From: Gammaproteobacteria bacterium | GTDB taxonomy: Bacteria; Pseudomonadota; Gammaproteobacteria; Pseudomonadales; Pseudohongiellaceae | Assembly (NCBI GenBank): GCA_029245395.1 | Contig: JAQWPL010000024.1 | Span: forward strand, 1 to 64,000 | Direction: 5' to 3' | DNA length: 64,000 bases | Part shown: positions 44,012 through 53,277 of the stretch, piece by piece | Numbering within the stretch: the first letter of the stretch is position 1 | How the letters are laid out: each line of letters starts with the position of its first letter | Made by a program: the position numbers and the translations under genes | Notes under the pieces: generated by a model | The model's database searches: none | Seen by the model: the letters and a program-made list of their open reading frames with translations, nothing else | Told to the model about the DNA's origin: nothing

Positions 44012-46396
44012 ATGCATCTAGTCCGCAAACTATTTTTATCAAGCGCTGCGTTTATATTGCTGCCAGTGTTGGCCTATGCCCAGTCGTTGGAGGACAGTGA
44101 CGGCAAGCAATTGGTTGAGGAATATTGTCTCTCCTGCCATAACGACGAAGATTATGCGGGTAGCCTTGATTTGTCGCTGCTCTTAGCCGATGACATTGCT
44201 CCTCATCAGGACACCTGGGAAAAAGTCATCAGGAAACTGCGTGCAGGGATGATGCCCCCACCTGGGGAATCACGGCCGGATGAGAGTGACTACCTTGAGT
44301 TAACCCAGGGACTGGAGAACTGGGTAGATGCCCATTCACCGCGTTATCCTGGCAGCGTCACATTGCACCGACTCAATAGGACTGAATATGCCAATGCCAT
44401 TCGTGATCTGCTTGAGCTGGAAATAGATCCGACACTGTTGCTGCCATCAGATACGTTGGCCAGGGGTTTCGATAACTTGGCAGGTTCACTGTCGTTGTCC
44501 TCGACACAACTGGAAGCGTATTCCACAGCAGCAACAAAAATTGCCAGCATGGCGTTGGGCTATTTAAGATCTCCCACAGAAGCCACCTTTATTCCGCCGG
44601 GAGATACTTCACAGAGTCAGCAGTTGGAAGGAATGCCTTTTGGTACACGGGGTGGCATGGTGGTGAAGCATACTTTTCCTGCTGACGGGGATTACAAAAT
44701 CATCATCAAAAATCATCGAGTAGGCACTTTCATGTCCGGTGAACAACTGGAAATCAGTATTGATGGTGAGCGGGTACATTTGTTTGACTACACCAACCTG
44801 GGCAGGGGCCGCGGAGAAGCGGGGGAAGGGGATCTGTCAGTCACTATACCTGTCAAATCAGGCAGCCAGGCAGTGGGTGTTACTTTTATTGCTACGAATT
44901 ACCGACCCAGCTTCAGCACGATCAAGCAGTACGACCGTAAATCTCTGGAAAATGAAATGTTGCCAGGGCTGTATAACTATCCGGAAATTGGTTTTCTGCG
45001 TATTCAGGGCCCCTTCAATCCAAGCCAGCCAATAGATTCACCCAGTATTCGAAAAGTCTACACATGCCGTCCCGGCAACCAGGAGCAGGAAGTGAGCTGT
45101 GCGCGACAAATTCTTTCTACCCTGGCAGGCAAGGCATACAGGCGTCCAATCAATGAACAGGATATGGTCCCTTTGCTGGCATTTTTCGAAGAAGGTCGCA
45201 GCAACGGATCCTTTGAGGAAGGCATAGAACTGGCCCTGGCCCGGGTTCTGGCCAGCCCGAACTTTCTGCTTCGCGTTGAACAGGAACCGGAAGCACTTGA
45301 ACCAGGCGAAAGCTACTCAATCTCCGAGCTTGAACTGGCGTCCAGACTGTCGTTTTTTCTCTGGAGCAGCATTCCCGATGACGAACTGATTGGCCTGGCT
45401 ACCAGTAATCGCCTGCGGGAGCCGGGAGTATTGGACCAACAAGTGAAACGGATGCTGGCAGATCCACGCTCTGTATCACTGGTTAACAATTTTGCTACTC
45501 AGTGGTTTTATTTGCGTAACCTGGACATCACCTATCCTGATGGCATTTATTATCCTGACTGGGATGATGAATTGCGTCAGAGCTTTAGGCGCGAACTGGA
45601 GCTATTTTTTGACAGCATTATTCGTGAAGATCGCAGCATCGTTGATCTTCTCGATGCCGACTATACCTTTATCAATGAACGGCTGGCTGTCCACTACGGC
45701 ATTCCCAATATTTATGGTGCGCATTTCCGGCGAGTGGCTCTGGGTCCTGAATTGGACTATCGGCGGGGACTGCTTGGTAAAGGCAGTTTCCTTGCAGTTA
45801 CTTTCACCCAGAATTTCCGCTCCTCTCCAGTAAAGCGTGGTGTCTGGGTACTGGAAAATATATTAGGCACACCGCCCCCGGAGCCTCCCGCGAATGTACC
45901 TGCGCTTGAGGAAACTGAAGGTGAGAACGTAATCAGCACCCTGCGTGACCAGATGGAGTTGCATCGTCAGGATCCGGTTTGTGCCTCATGCCACAGAATT
46001 ATGGATGGCATCGGCTTTGCTCTGGAAGTGTTTGACGCCGATGGCAAGTTTCGCCCAGTGAATGGACATCCGCGGAAATGGTCGGGCGTGGCCATGCCGG
46101 TAAATACTTCTGTGGAGTTGTGGGACGGCAACCGGGTCGATGGGCCTGTAGAACTGCGCAATAATCTTGTTAAGTACTCACCCCAGTTTGTCCGCTTTGC
46201 AGTAGAAAAACTGATGACATTTGGGCTGGGCAGAGGCGTGGAATATTATGATATGCCGGTGATCAGGGAAATAGTTAATGCATCAGCCGAAGAGGATTAC
46301 CGGTTTTCGTCCCTGGTACTGGGTATTGTGAACAGCGCGCCATTCCAGAGCAGGGTGAAACAGAATTCAGAAAATGACACACTAGCGAATAGATAA
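44012..46396 (+). CDS. DUF1592-type (planctomycete cytochrome-like) exported protein
   Basis: 794 residues from ATG 44012, with GGTGG 6 nt upstream; an ATG at 43991 is also possible. Signal peptide ends AYAQ. Modules in order: a heme c site CLSCHND near the N-terminus; DUF1587 (RLNRTEYANAIRDLL); a carbohydrate-binding-like beta region; DUF1595/DUF1592 (AYRRPINEQDM, ASRLSFFLWSSIPDDEL); DUF1588 (LLGKGSFLAVTFTQNFRSSPVKRGVWVLENILGTPPPEPP, in part) with a second CxxCH (CASCH); and DUF1585 (LVKYSPQFVRFAVEKLMTFGLGR). It is paired with a DUF1552 gene, as is usual for this family. Possible role in periplasmic polymer or lipid oxidation, but no activity is established. Confidence 0.88.
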   Translation: MHLVRKLFLSSAAFILLPVLAYAQSLEDSDGKQLVEEYCLSCHNDEDYAGSLDLSLLLADDIAPHQDTWEKVIRKLRAGMMPPPGESRPDESDYLELTQGLENWVDAHSPRYPGSVTLHRLNRTEYANAIRDLLELEIDPTLLLPSDTLARGFDNLAGSLSLSSTQLEAYSTAATKIASMALGYLRSPTEATFIPPGDTSQSQQLEGMPFGTRGGMVVKHTFPADGDYKIIIKNHRVGTFMSGEQLEISIDGERVHLFDYTNLGRGRGEAGEGDLSVTIPVKSGSQAVGVTFIATNYRPSFSTIKQYDRKSLENEMLPGLYNYPEIGFLRIQGPFNPSQPIDSPSIRKVYTCRPGNQEQEVSCARQILSTLAGKAYRRPINEQDMVPLLAFFEEGRSNGSFEEGIELALARVLASPNFLLRVEQEPEALEPGESYSISELELASRLSFFLWSSIPDDELIGLATSNRLREPGVLDQQVKRMLADPRSVSLVNNFATQWFYLRNLDITYPDGIYYPDWDDELRQSFRRELELFFDSIIREDRSIVDLLDADYTFINERLAVHYGIPNIYGAHFRRVALGPELDYRRGLLGKGSFLAVTFTQNFRSSPVKRGVWVLENILGTPPPEPPANVPALEETEGENVISTLRDQMELHRQDPVCASCHRIMDGIGFALEVFDADGKFRPVNGHPRKWSGVAMPVNTSVELWDGNRVDGPVELRNNLVKYSPQFVRFAVEKLMTFGLGRGVEYYDMPVIREIVNASAEEDYRFSSLVLGIVNSAPFQSRVKQNSENDTLANR

Positions 46397-46488
46397 ACAG
46401 GCAACTGTTTTGCCGTGACCTGGCAAGGTTGACCTCAGTTACGTGGGAGCAATGGTGGTATCAATTAGTGGTATCAAAAGGAGGAATA

Positions 46489-47826
46489 ATGAAATTTATC
46501 AGCAAAAAGTTTCTAGATAGGCGCACATTCCTGCGCGGATCAGGCACTACTATTGCCCTGCCACTCCTGGAAGCCATGATTCCGGCATTGACTCCGTTGT
46601 CGGCTACTGCCGCTGCACCGGTCAAACGCTTCGTGGGTATTTGGCATCCCCATGGTGCTGCACCTGGCTACTGGAGTCCTATAACGGCAGGAAGCGACTT
46701 TGAATTTTCTTATATCACCAAGCCCCTGGAGCCATACCGTGATCGCATTACTTTAATCACAGGCCTTGATGTCCCGGAAGCCTATTCCACAGAGGAAGAA
46801 CCTGGCGGGAATCATGCCCGAGGTGCAGTATTTCTTTCTGGTGCACGCCCACGTAGAAACGCAGTCAGTCCTTATTTGGGAACTACCCTCGACCAGATTA
46901 TCGCCAGAGAATTCGGCCAGGATAATATCCTGCCTTCAATTCAACTTGGCGTGGAGGATGCCGGCAACTACGGCAATTGCAACTGGGGCTATAGCTGCGC
47001 CTACACCAACAGTATTTCGTGGCCAACACCAACCCAGTTTCTGCCTACGCAAATTAATCCTTATGTAGCCTTTGAGCGCCTGTTTGGTTCCGGTGCAAGT
47101 CCTGAAGAGAGGCAGTTGGGCCGTATTCGCCGAGCCAGCATCCTTGATTCAGTGGCGGAGGAAATTCCCGCCCTGAAATTCAGCCTGAGCAATCAGGACC
47201 AGGTACGCCTTGATAATTATCTGGAAAATATCAGAGAACTGGAACGCCGGGTTCAGATTGCTATTAACAATGCGGTGGAAGAACCGGAGAACGGAATACC
47301 ATTTGGCATTCCCCAAGGCAAAGATGAGCATTTTAAATTGATGTTTGATTTGATCGCTCTGGCTTTTGAAGGCGATATCACCCGTTCTGCCACTATGATG
47401 CTGGGTGTTGATATCACCTCGGCAACCTTTCCTGAATCAGGAACCAATGGCGCCTGGCACGGCACCTCCCACCATAGTGACAAACCGGCAAATATTGCAG
47501 ATTACGCCAAGATGAATCGCTACCATGTGTCGATGCTGGCGTATTTCCTGGACAAGTTACAGAACATCAATGAAGGTGAAGGCACCGTACTGGATTATTC
47601 CCTTACCTATATGGGCAGTAATATGGGTAACTCCCATCGCCATGCCCATGAAAAAGTACCTGTTATCCTGGCTGGTGGTTTGGATGGTACTTTTCCCGGT
47701 AATCGACATATCGTATATCCCGATAACACTGAAAAAACCTCTAACATGCTGCTAAGGCTTATGCATTTATATGGGATCGACCAGAATAGCATTGGTCAGA
47801 GCACACACCCCTTGTTAGAAGTTTGA
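46489..47826 (+). CDS. DUF1552-family exported (Tat) protein
   Basis: 445 residues from ATG 46489, with GGAGGA 6 nt before it. The frame is open from 46429 but that start lacks a ribosome site. A twin-arginine signal DRRTFLRGSG is followed by a short hydrophobic stretch, so it probably crosses the membrane folded. The family pattern is RFVGIWHPHGAAPGYWSP, NHARGAVFLSG, SPYLGTTLDQIIA and MGSNMGNSHRHAHEKVPVILAGG. It is the standard genetic partner of DUF1592 proteins. Conserved His residues near the C-terminus (SHRHAHE) suggest metal binding (inference). Confidence 0.85.
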   Translation: MKFISKKFLDRRTFLRGSGTTIALPLLEAMIPALTPLSATAAAPVKRFVGIWHPHGAAPGYWSPITAGSDFEFSYITKPLEPYRDRITLITGLDVPEAYSTEEEPGGNHARGAVFLSGARPRRNAVSPYLGTTLDQIIAREFGQDNILPSIQLGVEDAGNYGNCNWGYSCAYTNSISWPTPTQFLPTQINPYVAFERLFGSGASPEERQLGRIRRASILDSVAEEIPALKFSLSNQDQVRLDNYLENIRELERRVQIAINNAVEEPENGIPFGIPQGKDEHFKLMFDLIALAFEGDITRSATMMLGVDITSATFPESGTNGAWHGTSHHSDKPANIADYAKMNRYHVSMLAYFLDKLQNINEGEGTVLDYSLTYMGSNMGNSHRHAHEKVPVILAGGLDGTFPGNRHIVYPDNTEKTSNMLLRLMHLYGIDQNSIGQSTHPLLEV

Positions 47827-47889
47827 GAGTTGGATGTTTGAGAGATGGATGTTTAAAGTTGGATGCCTGAATTTACTGATCGCTCAAAA

Positions 47890-48441
47890 ATGAAACTGAT
47901 GCCTGCTTCAGCCAAAATTTCTCCGCTGTTTTTCCTGCTGCTGATCAGCTGGACAAATATGGCCTGGTCTCAGCAGATTCGGCCACATGTCCCCCTTCCC
48001 GATGAGCCTGTCAGAAGCGCGATCTTCGAAGAGTGCAGCGCCTGTCATGGTATTGATGAGTATGCCTACCATGCCCAGGATAAATCCGGCTGGCAGAATT
48101 TATTAACAGAGCTGCACGGTGATTCTCCGCAGTTGAGTGTATCGAGTAGTAACTCGGAAATATTGCTGAATTATCTTTCGGAAAACTTTGGGCCTGAACG
48201 AAATCCCTTTCCACGTGAATATATACCACAGCCAGTCGAGGAAATATTCAGTGACGTTGATGCGCAGAATTTTCTCGAGCTAACCTGCACAGAATGTCAT
48301 GAAATCAGGGTATATGATCGCAATGGTCCAACAGGATACTGGCGTAACCTGATACTGGAAATGCGCGGCAATGGTGCCCAGTTAAGTGATGAAAATCTGG
48401 AACGTTTAGTGGAGTGGCTGGCCAGAACACAGGGCCCTTGA
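47890..48441 (+). CDS. Exported diheme cytochrome-like protein
   Basis: 183 residues from ATG 47890. An ATG at 47863 in frame would place nine residues before the signal peptide. Signal ends AWSQQ. Two heme c sites, CSACH and CTECH, are about 90 residues apart, each within a similar segment (ECSACHGIDEYAYH / TCTECHEIRVYDR) followed by a W..L...L helix, so the protein is an internal duplication. It probably exchanges electrons with the DUF1592 cytochrome encoded upstream. Confidence 0.75.
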   Translation: MKLMPASAKISPLFFLLLISWTNMAWSQQIRPHVPLPDEPVRSAIFEECSACHGIDEYAYHAQDKSGWQNLLTELHGDSPQLSVSSSNSEILLNYLSENFGPERNPFPREYIPQPVEEIFSDVDAQNFLELTCTECHEIRVYDRNGPTGYWRNLILEMRGNGAQLSDENLERLVEWLARTQGP

Positions 48442-48454
48442 TCTGGATAACCTT

Positions 48455-50176
48455 ATGAGAAAAATAATCAAACGACTAGTTAATACTCTCTGTCTCCGTG
48501 TTATGTGCGTGCTGCTTGGTTTTCTTACCAGTTCACTGACTCAGGCCAGTGACATAGCAGACGCCGCCATGGCGGGCGATTTTGGCCAGGTCAATGCGTT
48601 GATCAGTCAGGGTATCGATGTCAATGAAGCACAAGTGGATGGGAATACTGCCTTGCATTGGGCTGTCCGCTTTGATGACGTGGATATGGCTACAAGACTC
48701 ATGGCTGCAGGTGCAGATGTTGCGGCAGTTAACCGGGTCTTAGCACCGCCAATGCTTTTGGCTGCCATTAATGGCAGTGCAGCAATGATCAAACTATTAC
48801 TGGATCATGGCGCCGATCCTAATGCGCCACTTTCCGTCACTGGTGACACTCCGTTAATGCTAGCGGCGCGCACGGGTTTACCCGAAGCGGTCAATGTGCT
48901 GCTCAAGGCGAATGCCGAGATTAATGCCAGGGAAACCTGGGGAGGTGGCACAGCTTTAATGTACGCTGTTGCTGAAGGGCATAGCGAAGTGGCCGCCATA
49001 CTGATTCAAGCGGGAGCAGAAGTTGATGCTCGCACCGATTTCATCCCCCGCAATACGGGTCGTGGGCTACAGTTTGAGGGCTTACCACCCAGGGCACGTT
49101 TGCCTGATGAAATTGGGCCCCAGGTACATACCAGTGGAGAAATGACACCCTTGCTGATTTCAGCCAGAGAGGGGCATCTGGAGTCAGTGCAACTTTTGAT
49201 CGAGTCCGGGGCAGATATCAATGCCCGTGCTGCTGATGGCAAGGATGTGCTCAGTCTGGCTATCTACAACGGTAATTACGAGGTCGCTAGTCTGATTGTG
49301 GAGAGTGGGGCTGATTTAAATCATGCCGATGCCAGAGGATTTACTGCGCTGTTCTGGGCTGTGGATCGCCGTAATATGGAAACGGCGCCAAATTTCCCCT
49401 GGATCATCACTGAGGATCCCTTACCCCTGGTGCATCAACTACTGGATGCAGGAGCTGATCCTAATATCATCATCAACGAGACTCCCACGGCGTTGATGCG
49501 GGAAGGCTCACCACGGATTGTGTTTGCCACTGCGTTGATGCGAGCGGCCTTTTCCGGGGATCCAGAACTTGTCCGCTTGTTGTTGGCTTATGGCGCAGAT
49601 CCATTTATCCGCTCCAGTGATGATGAAACAGCGTTGAACGCGGCAGCTGGACTTGGTTTTATAGATGGATTTCACAAAGCGCGGCCTTTAACTGAAAGGC
49701 TTGAAGCGGTCAGGATACTGGTAGAACTGGGTCTTGATGTGAACTGGCATGACGATTACGGAATTACTCCGTTGATGATTGCGGCTAATCTGGGTGATGT
49801 AGGAATTATTCAATACCTGGTGGACAGTGGGGCTGATATGGGGGCATTTGATCTGGGCGAGAAAAATGACGGTGTTTTCGGTGCCAGCATTGAACCCCTG
49901 ATGCCAATTGATTATGCCATTGGTGTAGGTACCTTCCGGCCCAACAATGCCATCGTTTTTAATGAGGAAGCAGTTACTTTGATGAGCCTGCTGATGGAAG
50001 AAAAGGGTATAGAGCACGTCACCTCGGAGTGTTCTCTACGAGGATTCACCTGTTCCACAGTTGTTATGGATCCAAAATTTGCCACTCCAGCAGATATTGC
50101 CCGGGCTCGTGCCTTCCAGAAAGGTTACCAGGTTGATGATATTAGCAAGGGCACAGGACTGGAAGTTGCTGAATAA
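48455..50176 (+). CDS. Exported ankyrin-repeat protein, second copy
   Basis: 573 residues with signal peptide ending TQAS. Ankyrin repeats run from about 30 to 490, for example GNTALHWAVRFDDVDMA, GDTPLMLAARTGLPEAV, EMTPLLISAREGHLESV and GITPLMIAANLGDVGII. It is 14 bases after the diheme cytochrome gene and last in the DUF1592/DUF1552 run. The C-terminal part carries two Cys (SECSLRGFTCS), similar in place to the Cys pair of the ankyrin protein at 20866-22464. Likely a scaffold for protein-protein contact in the periplasm. Confidence 0.85.
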   Translation: MRKIIKRLVNTLCLRVMCVLLGFLTSSLTQASDIADAAMAGDFGQVNALISQGIDVNEAQVDGNTALHWAVRFDDVDMATRLMAAGADVAAVNRVLAPPMLLAAINGSAAMIKLLLDHGADPNAPLSVTGDTPLMLAARTGLPEAVNVLLKANAEINARETWGGGTALMYAVAEGHSEVAAILIQAGAEVDARTDFIPRNTGRGLQFEGLPPRARLPDEIGPQVHTSGEMTPLLISAREGHLESVQLLIESGADINARAADGKDVLSLAIYNGNYEVASLIVESGADLNHADARGFTALFWAVDRRNMETAPNFPWIITEDPLPLVHQLLDAGADPNIIINETPTALMREGSPRIVFATALMRAAFSGDPELVRLLLAYGADPFIRSSDDETALNAAAGLGFIDGFHKARPLTERLEAVRILVELGLDVNWHDDYGITPLMIAANLGDVGIIQYLVDSGADMGAFDLGEKNDGVFGASIEPLMPIDYAIGVGTFRPNNAIVFNEEAVTLMSLLMEEKGIEHVTSECSLRGFTCSTVVMDPKFATPADIARARAFQKGYQVDDISKGTGLEVAE

Positions 50177-50196
50177 AGTCACTGTCCCCTTGTAGT

Positions 50197-51219
50197 TTAG
50201 CTCTCGACAACCTCTTGATGGATTTTAAGTAAGTCCAGAATAGTTTCTGGTTCACGTCTGCCAAATCCGCATTCCGTGGCAATACTGTAGTCCGCAATAA
50301 TTTTATTTGCAGCTCGCATTCGCTCCTGAGTGCCAGCAACTCCATCAGTGTAATGGATTAAGCCAAGTACTAGTTCTGCGTCATTAATATTCAGATTTTC
50401 AAGTGCTTGAAAGTAAGCTTCATCATTTCTCTCACGCAAAACTGGCATATGAAAATAGGAAATATTTCTTTTCGATTTCCCCTGCAATGCATTGGCATAT
50501 TTAACGCAATTACCTAAATCATCCGGTTCAATAATATGTTTGTGCCCAGGATCTCCATAGCAAAGATGGATGCCTGACTGAACGTCATCCGGAATTTGGT
50601 CTACTAAATTGGTCACTCTCTCGATGCTGCCATCAAAAGTATCTGCATAGGGTAGAGGGAAATTCCCTTCATACGCCACCAGTTCATGAGCAATGTCCCA
50701 CTGGACGGCTAATTCGTGGTATGGAATCTTCTCTAATATAGTATGTACTTCCTGTTCCATTGCTCGCGTATAGGCAGGCTCTACCAGGCTTCTATGTCCA
50801 GGTGAAACAAAGGCCATAATCACAGCGACAGGCGTTGGAATAGACACCTGGAAACGTGTTTGCTCCGGAATGACCCCATCATTTTTCAACTGCGTGAAGA
50901 TCTTGTAAGAGGATATCGCTTCCTCGGCATAGCCAACGGGTTCGAAACTCAGCTCACCAGCTTTATCAGGATCTTTCAAACTATATAGCTTTGTTTGGTT
51001 GGCTGTATCCGTCAGTTTTTCCCGGTCAGCTTCAAATTCAAAGGCGGGGTGTTGTTGAAAGACTTCGCCTTGCCATTGCACCCAGTAATGCCGTTTTCCG
51101 GTTTCACCGTCAGGATAACGCGTTGCCTTGTTTCCAATAACTTCGCTTAACGTGCGAAAAACGGTCTCCGCATCCTCAAGACCGATGCTGCCCACAAAAT
51201 GAATATTATTTATTGTCAT
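50197..51219 (-). CDS. MetE/UROD-like protein (cobalamin-independent methionine synthase fold)
   Basis: 340 residues with no signal peptide. The TIM-barrel pattern of MetE-like proteins is seen: FVGSIGLEDAETVFRTLSE, TRYPDGETG, FQVSIPTPVAVI, VQWDIAHELVAYEG, then the Zn ligands expected in IHLCYGDPGHKH and, near the end, TECGFGRREPE (second Cys). It is therefore a Zn-dependent alkyl-transfer-type fold. Too short and too different to be methionine synthase itself. Substrate unknown. A 31-codon frame immediately upstream ends in TGA six bases before this ATG. Confidence 0.75.
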   Translation of the reverse strand: MTINNIHFVGSIGLEDAETVFRTLSEVIGNKATRYPDGETGKRHYWVQWQGEVFQQHPAFEFEADREKLTDTANQTKLYSLKDPDKAGELSFEPVGYAEEAISSYKIFTQLKNDGVIPEQTRFQVSIPTPVAVIMAFVSPGHRSLVEPAYTRAMEQEVHTILEKIPYHELAVQWDIAHELVAYEGNFPLPYADTFDGSIERVTNLVDQIPDDVQSGIHLCYGDPGHKHIIEPDDLGNCVKYANALQGKSKRNISYFHMPVLRERNDEAYFQALENLNINDAELVLGLIHYTDGVAGTQERMRAANKIIADYSIATECGFGRREPETILDLLKIHQEVVES

Positions 51220-51222
51220 AAC

Positions 51223-51318
51223 TCAGTCTAGAGCATCTTCTAACACGACCAGTAACCGAGACCATGCCTGCTCGGCCTGCTGTTTTTCCCAGTCTTTTAT
51301 GGTTTGCTCATCACACAT
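51223..51318 (-). CDS. Small upstream open reading frame (31 aa)
   Basis: ATG at 51318 has AGGAG 7 nt upstream. The product MCDEQTIKDWEKQQAEQAWS... is a charged 31-residue helix ending in TGA at 51225-51223, with only the codon GTT between that TGA and the ATG of the MetE-like gene, in the same frame. It may be a short translated leader, coupled to the gene after it. Its product has no family I recognise. Reading the TGA as Sec was considered and rejected (no motif, no good hairpin). Confidence 0.4.
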   Translation of the reverse strand: MCDEQTIKDWEKQQAEQAWSRLLVVLEDALD

Positions 51319-51413
51319 TGGAAAACTCCTGTTTTGCGTCTCGCTATTATATAGTGACACTTCACTTTTAAAAAATTCACAGCATTTTAAATACGTTCAA
51401 TTGGAGAGGGTAA

Positions 51414-51878
51414 GTGCTGAAAAAAATACTGAAAGGCTTTTTGCTGCTCCTGGTACTACTAGTACTTGTGTTCGCGGGTTTTTTGTACCAACAGGCCTTC
51501 AGTAGCCGTTCAATGACAGTCGCCTCCGGTCATGAAAATGGCCGATTACTGCCCTGTCCAGAATCCCCAAATTGCATTTCCAGCCAAATTTCACTCGATG
51601 ACAGTCATTTTGTCGAGCCCATTGAAGATGCAGATGGGGGTAAGTGGATCAGTCTTTCTGCAACAATAAATGCAATGGATGGTACAGAACTGGTAAGACA
51701 AGCCGGTAATTATGCCTATTTTTCGTTTCAAACGCCGTTAATGGGGTTTGTTGATGACGTTGAGTTTTATTACACTCCTGAATCTGCTGTAATTCATGTA
51801 CGTTCAGCCTCAAGGGTTGGCTATAGTGATGGCGACACCAACAGAAATCGGATTGAAGCGGTTCGATCAGCCTTATAA
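51414..51878 (+). CDS. DUF1499-family protein
   Basis: 154 residues from a GTG start with GGAGAG upstream. One N-terminal membrane segment (GFLLLLVLLVLVFAGFLY) anchors it. Then LLPCPESPNCISSQ is the hallmark C-P-x-S-P-N-C-V-S-S-Q block of DUF1499, followed by FQTPLMGFVDDVEFYY and SRVGYSDGDTNRNRIEAVR. The strict conservation of the Cys pair suggests disulfide or metal binding. Function unknown. Confidence 0.85.
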   Translation: MLKKILKGFLLLLVLLVLVFAGFLYQQAFSSRSMTVASGHENGRLLPCPESPNCISSQISLDDSHFVEPIEDADGGKWISLSATINAMDGTELVRQAGNYAYFSFQTPLMGFVDDVEFYYTPESAVIHVRSASRVGYSDGDTNRNRIEAVRSAL

Positions 51879-51926
51879 ATGGCTTAATCTCTTACTAAAC
51901 AAGGGATAAATAGAAAGGAAATACAA

Positions 51927-52496
51927 ATGGTCAAACATACACTGGTTCGCCTTTGTTCAGCGACTGCACTGATGCTTATATTATTAGCAGGGTCTGCATC
52001 TGCGCAGGAAGTCACTATGGAGACCCTGTTAGACCGTATTCAGATTGAGGATATGCTGGTACGCTACTACTATGAGCTCTCACAGGGCAATGCTCATGAG
52101 ATGTCAGAGTATTTCACTGTCGATGCGCTACTGGATGTGGATGGGACCATTGCTACTGGTCGTGACGAAATTGCCAAACTCTACGAAACACCGAACGATG
52201 AAGAGGCCAGGGAAGCTCGGGCTAACAGGGGAGTAGGTCATATGCTCCTGACCAATCCCGTAATAGAAGTAAAGGGCAACAGGGCTGTGGCCCACGTTAT
52301 CTGGACGGGAGTCCTGAATCCTGGTGTTGGAGAGGAGCCAGGCCTTTATGAACAAGGTAGGGAAGACACTGAATTGCTCAAAGTGAGCGGCAAGTGGCTG
52401 ATCAGTATGCGCTATATCAGTTCAGACAGCGGTATACCAGATCGCTTTGACCAGACCTATGAGCCAAGGGGTAATCCGTTAGCTGATTGGGAATAA
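51927..52496 (+). CDS. Exported SnoaL/NTF2-like protein
   Basis: 189 residues with signal peptide ending ASAQ. The alpha+beta cone fold is suggested by IQIEDMLVRYYYELSQGNAHEMSEYFTVDALLDVDG (in part), the GRDEIAKLYET helix, then GHMLLTNPVIEVKGNRAVAHVIWTGVL and a final LLKVSGKWLISMRYI strand. SnoaL-like proteins are cyclases, isomerases or binding proteins, and no catalytic dyad is evident. Periplasmic by its signal. Confidence 0.75.
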   Translation: MVKHTLVRLCSATALMLILLAGSASAQEVTMETLLDRIQIEDMLVRYYYELSQGNAHEMSEYFTVDALLDVDGTIATGRDEIAKLYETPNDEEAREARANRGVGHMLLTNPVIEVKGNRAVAHVIWTGVLNPGVGEEPGLYEQGREDTELLKVSGKWLISMRYISSDSGIPDRFDQTYEPRGNPLADWE

Positions 52497-52547
52497 ACAT
52501 TTTTTTAAAGAACTAAAAAAACTAAAACAAACTTGAGGGAATAAAAC

Positions 52548-53216
52548 ATGAAAATACTACGAACTTTTATCATATTGTTAATTTCAATCACTTCGCTGAT
52601 GTTGGCCGAGCTGTCAGTAGCCGCTGAGGCTGCAGCAGAACGCCCTGAAATGAGCTTTTTTATCACCAGCCGAGGTGTAGGTGATGGCGGTAATTTGGGT
52701 GGTCTGGCTGGTGCTGATGCCCATTGTCAGGTGCTGGCTGAGTCTGTTGGTTCCAATCTAATCTGGGCAGCCTACCTGAGCACGCAAGGACCCAATGGTG
52801 TTGATGCCAGAGACCGAATTGGTGATGGGCCATGGGCAAACTCAAAAGGTGTCGTCATGGCTACCAATTTAGACAGTCTCCATCACGATAATTCTAATTT
52901 TAACTGGATGCATACTCGAGATGAGAACGGCCACCAGTTCGCCTCACGAATAGATGGCAACCCGGACTTTTCCGAGCATGATGCGCTGACGGGAACAGCA
53001 ATGAATGGTACGGCAATGCCTGATGGCCCGGATCAGACCTGCAACAACTGGACAAGCAACAGTGAAGGCAGTGCCAGAGTAGGCCATGCTGACCGTTACT
53101 CTTTTGTTATACCTGGTTCTTCCTGGAACTCAGCTCACGGTACACCGGGATGCACGCAAGCAAATCTGGTGCAGGTTGGTGGTGCAGGATTGTTATATTG
53201 TTTTGCCACTGATTAA
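52548..53216 (+). CDS. Exported lectin-like (DUF1554-type) protein
   Basis: 222 residues, signal peptide ending VAAE. The mature chain has FFITSRGVGDGGNLGGLAGADAHC, a WAAYLSTQ strand, NGVDARDRIGDGPWANSKG, TGTAMNGTAMPDGPDQTCNNWTSN and SWNSAHGTPGCTQANLV, a Gly-rich, four-cysteine fold (Cys at DAHC, QTCN, PGCT and LLYCF) often annotated as lectin or DUF1554. A sugar ligand is possible but not shown. Two close neighbours upstream are also exported small proteins. Confidence 0.6.
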   Translation: MKILRTFIILLISITSLMLAELSVAAEAAAERPEMSFFITSRGVGDGGNLGGLAGADAHCQVLAESVGSNLIWAAYLSTQGPNGVDARDRIGDGPWANSKGVVMATNLDSLHHDNSNFNWMHTRDENGHQFASRIDGNPDFSEHDALTGTAMNGTAMPDGPDQTCNNWTSNSEGSARVGHADRYSFVIPGSSWNSAHGTPGCTQANLVQVGGAGLLYCFATD

Positions 53217-53277
53217 AGACATGAACTTGCAGGGATAAGCATGAACTTAAAAAAGAAAAGATTGAGAGGATAGAACA

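Noticed and set aside
47827-47862. Short direct repeats (GTTGGATGTTTGAGA-like) after the DUF1552 gene
   Set aside because: Two to three imperfect copies in a 36-base gap. Could be slippage. No evidence of regulatory function.
51217-51225. TGA between the 31-codon frame and the MetE-like gene as a fifth Sec codon
   Set aside because: No Cys/Sec motif around it, no convincing hairpin at the right distance, and a normal start codon two codons later. A leader peptide is simpler.
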